The notes under the pieces are model-generated. The model was not told the DNA's origin and searched no databases. It saw only the letters and a program-made list of their open reading frames with translations. A stretch of DNA of 64,000 nt. Source: Ruminococcaceae bacterium AB4001. Lineage in GTDB: Bacteria; Bacillota; Clostridia; Saccharofermentanales; Saccharofermentanaceae. The position numbers were made by a program, and so were the translations under genes. Positions 60,113-64,000 of the stretch are shown in pieces (position 1 is the first letter of the stretch; each line of letters begins with the position of its first letter). The stretch is from contig JHXJ01000015.1 in the NCBI GenBank assembly GCA_000621765.1, positions 16,224-80,223 on the forward strand, written 5' to 3'.

Positions 60113-61528
60113 ATGTACGATCCCAAATCAATGAAGGCTGAAGAGTTTATAGATAATGAGGAGATCCTCGAGTCCCTTAAATATGCAGACGAGAACAAGA
60201 GCAACGTTGAAGTAATCGACGCAATCTTAGAAAAGGCACGTGAGAGAAAGGGCCTCTCACATAGAGACGCATCCGTTCTTCTCGCTTGCGACATCCCCGA
60301 AAAGAACGAGGAGATCTACGCTCTTGCTGAGCAGATCAAGAAGGATTTCTACGGAAACAGAATCGTTCTTTTCGCGCCCCTCTACTTATCCAATTACTGC
60401 ATCAACGGGTGCATCTATTGTCCTTATCACGGCAAGAACAAGACTATCCCGAGAGTTAAGCTCACACAGGAACAGATCCGTGATGAGGTAATCGCCCTGC
60501 AGGATATGGGTCACAAGAGACTTGCGATCGAAGCAGGTGAGGATCCCGTAAACAATCCGATCGAATACATCCTTGAGAGCATCAAGACTATCTATTCGAT
60601 CAAGCACAAGAACGGTGCGATCAGACGTGTAAACGTAAACATCGCTGCCACGACAGTCGAGAACTACAGAAAACTCCACGAAGCCGGAATCGGTACATAC
60701 ATCCTCTTCCAGGAGACATACCACAAGGAGTCTTATGAGATCCTGCATCCGACAGGACCCAAGCACGATTACGCTTACCACACAGAGGCTATGGACAGAG
60801 CTATGGAAGGCGGCATCGACGACGTAGGCTTGGGTGTTCTCTTCGGACTTGATAAGTACCGTTATGAATTCGCAGGAATCTTAATGCACGCTGAGCACTT
60901 GGAAGCTGTTCACGGTGTAGGTCCCCACACGATCTCCGTTCCGAGACTCTGCCCGGCTGATGACATCGACGTAAATGATTTCTCCAATGCTATCGACGAC
61001 GATACATTCGCAAAGATCGTAGCATGCATCAGGATCGCCGTTCCTTACACCGGCATGATCGTTTCCACACGTGAATCACAGAAGTCCAGAGAGCGCGTTC
61101 TCCACCTCGGTATCTCACAGATCTCCGGCGGTTCAAGAACATCTGTCGGCGGTTACACACACGAAGAGAGAGTCGACGAGACTGCACAGTTCGACGTATC
61201 CGACACACGTACTTTGGACCAGGTAATGAAGTGGCTTATCGACATGGATTATGTTCCTTCATTCTGCACCGCGTGCTACCGCGAAGGCAGAACCGGCGAC
61301 AGGTTCATGGCTCTCTGCAAGGCTAAGCAGATACAGAACTGCTGCCTGCCTAACGCGCTCATGACACTCAAGGAATATCTTGTTGACTACGCTTCTCCCG
61401 AGACACGCGAAGTAGGCGAAAAGCTCATCGAGAAGAACATTCCTGACGTAACAAACGAGAAGGCAAGAGCTGTTCTTCGTGACAGACTCAAAGCCATCGA
61501 GAACGGTGAAAGAGATTTCCGCTTCTGA
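60113..61528 (+). CDS. hydG: [FeFe]-hydrogenase maturase HydG (radical SAM tyrosine lyase)
   Basis: 471 aa. The CINGCIYC motif (C96, C100, C103) binds the SAM cluster. The C-terminal CTACYREGRTGDRFM...CCLPN cysteines bind the second, CO/CN-forming cluster. HydG splits tyrosine into p-cresol and dehydroglycine and makes CO and cyanide for the H-cluster. It is close to full family length and lies between hydE and hydF. Confidence 0.97.
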   Translation: MYDPKSMKAEEFIDNEEILESLKYADENKSNVEVIDAILEKARERKGLSHRDASVLLACDIPEKNEEIYALAEQIKKDFYGNRIVLFAPLYLSNYCINGCIYCPYHGKNKTIPRVKLTQEQIRDEVIALQDMGHKRLAIEAGEDPVNNPIEYILESIKTIYSIKHKNGAIRRVNVNIAATTVENYRKLHEAGIGTYILFQETYHKESYEILHPTGPKHDYAYHTEAMDRAMEGGIDDVGLGVLFGLDKYRYEFAGILMHAEHLEAVHGVGPHTISVPRLCPADDIDVNDFSNAIDDDTFAKIVACIRIAVPYTGMIVSTRESQKSRERVLHLGISQISGGSRTSVGGYTHEERVDETAQFDVSDTRTLDQVMKWLIDMDYVPSFCTACYREGRTGDRFMALCKAKQIQNCCLPNALMTLKEYLVDYASPETREVGEKLIEKNIPDVTNEKARAVLRDRLKAIENGERDFRF

Positions 61529-61546
61529 TATCGAAAGAGGACAAAT

Positions 61547-62695
61547 ATGGAACGTACGCACATTGCTTTTTTCGGGCGCCGTAACGCAGGCAAATCAAGC
61601 CTGGTAAACAGATTTACTTCACAGGAACTGTCGATAGTCTCTGATGTAGCAGGGACTACGACGGACCCTGTCCGTAAGACCATGGAACTGCTCCCGTTAG
61701 GACCTGTCGTAATAATCGACACTCCCGGAATAGACGATGAAGGCGCTCTCGGAAACCTGAGGATCGAACGAAGCATCAGGGTCCTCGATGAGACCGACAT
61801 AGCGATACTTGTCGTCGACGGAAGCATCGGAATGCAGGATGAAGAAAATGCTCTTGTCGATGCATTTGCCAAGCGCAAGATCCCGTATCTTCTGGTATTC
61901 AACAAGAGCGATCTTGATCTTGTCCGGGTGCCCGAAAATGCAATGGTCGTAAGCGCCTTAAAAGGCGAAGGAATAGAGGAATTAAAAGAGCGCGTTGCCG
62001 TTATAATCAAGCAGCGCAAAACGCGCCCGCTAGTATCTGATCTGGTTGAAGAAGGCGATCTTGTAGTACTTGTCGTTCCGATCGATAAGTCTGCTCCCAA
62101 AGACCGCCTGATCCTTCCGCAGCAGATGGTTATAAGAGATCTTCTGGGCAAGGGCGCAATACCCGTAGTCGTAAAGGATACAGAGCTTGCGATCGCACTT
62201 GAGAAGGTGGGTAAAGTCCGCATGGTAATTACCGACAGCCAGGCTTTCGGAAAGGTTTCAAAGATCGTTCCTCCGGAGATCCCGCTCACTTCTTTTTCGA
62301 TCCTGATGGCAAGATTTAAGGGTATTCTGGATCAGTCTTTAGAAGGCGCAGGTATGCTCGATAAGCTGAATGATGGAGCAAAGATCCTGATCAGTGAAGG
62401 ATGCACCCACCACCGTCAGTGCGAAGATATCGGAACCGTAAAACTTCCCGGATGGATAAGAGAATATACGGGCAGGGATTTTGAGTTTGCTTTTACTTCC
62501 GGGCTTGAATTTCCAGTTGATCTTTCGGGATACGATCTGATCATTCATTGCGGGGCATGCATGCTTGGTGAGACTGAAGTCGCAAGCCGTTACCGCAAGG
62601 CAAAAGAGCAGGGTATTCCCATGACAAATTACGGTATCGCCATAGGAAAGATGAAAGGGATACTCGGAAGGGTTACCAGTTTTACTATAGAGTGA
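61547..62695 (+). CDS. hydF: [FeFe]-hydrogenase maturation GTPase HydF
   Basis: 382 aa; SD AAAGAGG upstream. N-terminal GTPase domain with GRRNAGKSS (10-18), DTPG (58-61) and NKSD. The C-terminal cluster-binding residues are present: CTHHRQCED and HCGACM. HydF is the scaffold that receives the HydE/HydG products and loads the hydrogenase HydA. No hydA is seen in this window. Last gene of the operon; it converges on the flavin reductase-like gene with a 0-bp gap. Confidence 0.96.
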   Translation: MERTHIAFFGRRNAGKSSLVNRFTSQELSIVSDVAGTTTDPVRKTMELLPLGPVVIIDTPGIDDEGALGNLRIERSIRVLDETDIAILVVDGSIGMQDEENALVDAFAKRKIPYLLVFNKSDLDLVRVPENAMVVSALKGEGIEELKERVAVIIKQRKTRPLVSDLVEEGDLVVLVVPIDKSAPKDRLILPQQMVIRDLLGKGAIPVVVKDTELAIALEKVGKVRMVITDSQAFGKVSKIVPPEIPLTSFSILMARFKGILDQSLEGAGMLDKLNDGAKILISEGCTHHRQCEDIGTVKLPGWIREYTGRDFEFAFTSGLEFPVDLSGYDLIIHCGACMLGETEVASRYRKAKEQGIPMTNYGIAIGKMKGILGRVTSFTIE

Positions 62696-63274
62696 TCAGT
62701 CTCTTGAAAGTGCCTTCATGGGTTCGCCCCAGGCGCCGAGATCTTCGCCCTTATAACCGAAATAACGCTTACACGTAGTTCTTACAGGCGCGATGTCGAT
62801 GAGCTTCTCGGTATCCGTCTTATCCTTTGATAAAAGCTTTTCATCCTGCAGAACGTTGCGCATCCTGCACAGCATGACAACGCCGTCTTTCTGCGGGATG
62901 AAATCCTTGACCTCAAGTTCATATGTAACGGGTGAGAGATTAAGCACCGGAACATCAAGGACACTGCCTTTTCCGATATCCATGCCGATCTTCATCTTTT
63001 CATCACTGCGGCCGCTGGTGCATCCGAGATAATCTGCCAGGGGAAGGAGTTCTTCCGTTACAAGATTTGCAGAGAAGATCTTCTCTCTTTCGATGTTCTC
63101 TCTGGTGGTCTTGCTTCCGCCAATGGCGCACATTACGCCCATCTCAGAGTCCCAGTAGTAACTGAACCAGCAGAACAGTCCGAAATCAGGAGTGCCGTCC
63201 TCGTTGTTCGTTCCGTAAATGAAGAGCGTCTGCGGGCAAAAGTCGTTATATGGCTTTACACTTATCTTTGTCAT
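62696..63274 (-). CDS. Flavin reductase-like (FMN-binding split barrel) protein
   Basis: 192 aa from the ATG ending at 63274; a GTG 9 nt upstream is an alternative, and SD evidence (ACAGG) favours the ATG. Pattern PQTLFIYGTNNEDGTPDFGLFCWFSYYWDSEMG..., TTRENIEREKIFSANLV, DYLGCTSGRSDEKMK is that of the DIM6/NTAB flavin reductase family. Members bind FMN and take part in small-molecule reduction in anaerobes. It is only distantly similar in pattern to the gene at 501. Confidence 0.82.
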   Translation of the reverse strand: MTKISVKPYNDFCPQTLFIYGTNNEDGTPDFGLFCWFSYYWDSEMGVMCAIGGSKTTRENIEREKIFSANLVTEELLPLADYLGCTSGRSDEKMKIGMDIGKGSVLDVPVLNLSPVTYELEVKDFIPQKDGVVMLCRMRNVLQDEKLLSKDKTDTEKLIDIAPVRTTCKRYFGYKGEDLGAWGEPMKALSRD

Positions 63275-63460
63275 GTCGGTCACCTGTAATCCTTTGTTCT
63301 TTCCGTTTTCATAGGGTTCAATTGGTTTATATTATGTCCGAAAAACACCTTTGAGTACAGTTCTGTTTAGCGGCCATTTTCAAGCAAATGACAATTTTCA
63401 ACCGATCAAGGAAAATCGTATATGTATGCTATAATTACGCTTGATTGGAAGGTAACCTTT

Positions 63461-63889
63461 ATGAATAAGAAATCAACAATAATTCTGTTAGCAGTTATAA
63501 TCTGCGTGCTCCTCGTAATAGCGGGAGTCGCTTTGGCGATAAAGTCAAACGGCAACGTGTCGTCGGAAACAGTTGCCACGGTCACGACCGCAGCATCAGT
63601 CTCATCTGATGCAGGTGTTACTGATACATCACTGTCTTCAGAATCTTCAGAAGATCCTGTACAGACATCAGACTCAGACGTTGATGAGCCCATTATCGAT
63701 GTTGACGGCGGAAACGGTAATACGACTGATTCGACTACAAAAGACCAGTCCGGCACATCTGCAACACAGGATACGGGCGGAACTTCTGCAACAGAAGGAA
63801 CATCCGCTTCCTCTGAGTCATCAGAAACATCTGCAACTGAATCAAGTGAAGAAAGCGGAATCGAACTGCCGTTCGTACCCGCGGAGTGA
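63461..63889 (+). CDS. Secreted/anchored Ser-Thr-rich acidic protein
   Basis: 142 aa from ATG 63461 (SD GGAAGG); the ATG at 63422 lies upstream of the TATAAT (63431-63436) and is rejected. One membrane helix (~8-28), then a low-complexity Ser/Thr/Asp/Glu-rich stretch to the end (VTDTSLSSESSEDPVQTSDSD-type). No domain. Probably an extracytoplasmic, disordered stalk or wall-associated protein. The last 111 bp of the window show no gene. Confidence 0.65.
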   Translation: MNKKSTIILLAVIICVLLVIAGVALAIKSNGNVSSETVATVTTAASVSSDAGVTDTSLSSESSEDPVQTSDSDVDEPIIDVDGGNGNTTDSTTKDQSGTSATQDTGGTSATEGTSASSESSETSATESSEESGIELPFVPAE

Positions 63890-64000
63890 ACCTGATATCC
63901 GGATATGGCTATTTACCAGCTTGTGACTGATATTTATAAATCTCCGAAATGAATATATCATATCGGCTCTTTAACGGCACTAGCCTTATGCCTCTACCTG

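Noticed and set aside
61387..62289. 300-codon open frame antisense to hydG/hydF
   Set aside because: Overlaps well-identified maturase genes and gives Ser/Thr/Arg-rich nonsense typical of antisense frames.

Overview
The window looks like chromosomal DNA of an anaerobic Gram-positive bacterium of class Clostridia (Bacillota). The basis is the [FeFe]-hydrogenase maturation cluster hydEGF, a secreted protein with choline/cell-wall-binding repeats, MurT/GatD-like peptidoglycan genes, strong sigma-A promoters (TTGACA/TATAAT), good Shine-Dalgarno sequences and lipoprotein signal peptides. Most genes are of middling G+C. Three stretches are visibly more AT-rich and look acquired or fast-evolving: 11.3-12.7 kb, 27.9-32.7 kb and 33.9-36.4 kb. 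No rRNA, tRNA, CRISPR array, transposase or prophage module was recognised.

Layout. 0-10.3 kb: the 3' part of a NUDIX hydrolase, a flavin reductase-like protein, a P-loop protein, a GGDEF protein next to a large sensor/HD-GYP protein (c-di-GMP signalling), a 5'-nucleotidase-like protein with eroded metal ligands, and a zinc-ribbon protein. 10.4-14.1 kb: an XRE/DUF2975 pair, a nuclease-like orphan gene bracketed by two pairs of hairpin repeats, and a TetR/flavoprotein operon with clear operators. 14.2-16.3 kb: a HIRAN / J-like / Sel1 operon. 16.5-23.3 kb: mnmA, a HAD phosphatase, a glycerol-1-phosphate dehydrogenase, a CASTOR/POLLUX-type channel and two lipoproteins. 23.4-27.8 kb: two back-to-back dynamin-like GTPases plus a small partner. 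27.9-36.4 kb: a giant LRR/cell-wall-binding protein, a protein kinase gene broken by one in-frame stop, an XRE regulator, an unclassified structured RNA, two envelope proteins and a decayed zinc-ribbon/NUMOD1 gene.

36.4-43.7 kb: pheA (minus strand) behind a classical Phe leader-peptide attenuator, then a divergent MurT/GatD-like pair, a zinc-ribbon/TPM-domain pair, a glycosyltransferase and an HD phosphohydrolase. 43.7-57.2 kb: a second NUDIX gene, an MFS transporter behind a leader peptide and terminator, an M13 peptidase-ABC transporter operon behind response-regulator-type direct repeats, a hydrolase-TetR-S41 protease operon with two operator copies, and small envelope proteins. 57.4-62.7 kb: a ferredoxin-type aldo/keto reductase, then the TM1266 regulator with hydE, hydG and hydF. 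The end holds a flavin reductase-like gene and a secreted Ser/Thr-rich protein.

The strongest unusual signals are the pheA attenuator, the structured RNA at 34154-34300, the repeat-bracketed nuclease-like gene, the dynamin trio, the MurT/GatD-like pair lacking glutaminase residues, the kinase with an in-frame stop, and a recurring leaderless promoter layout (TATAAT, six bases, ATG). All functional calls come from reading motifs by eye; no database search was run.
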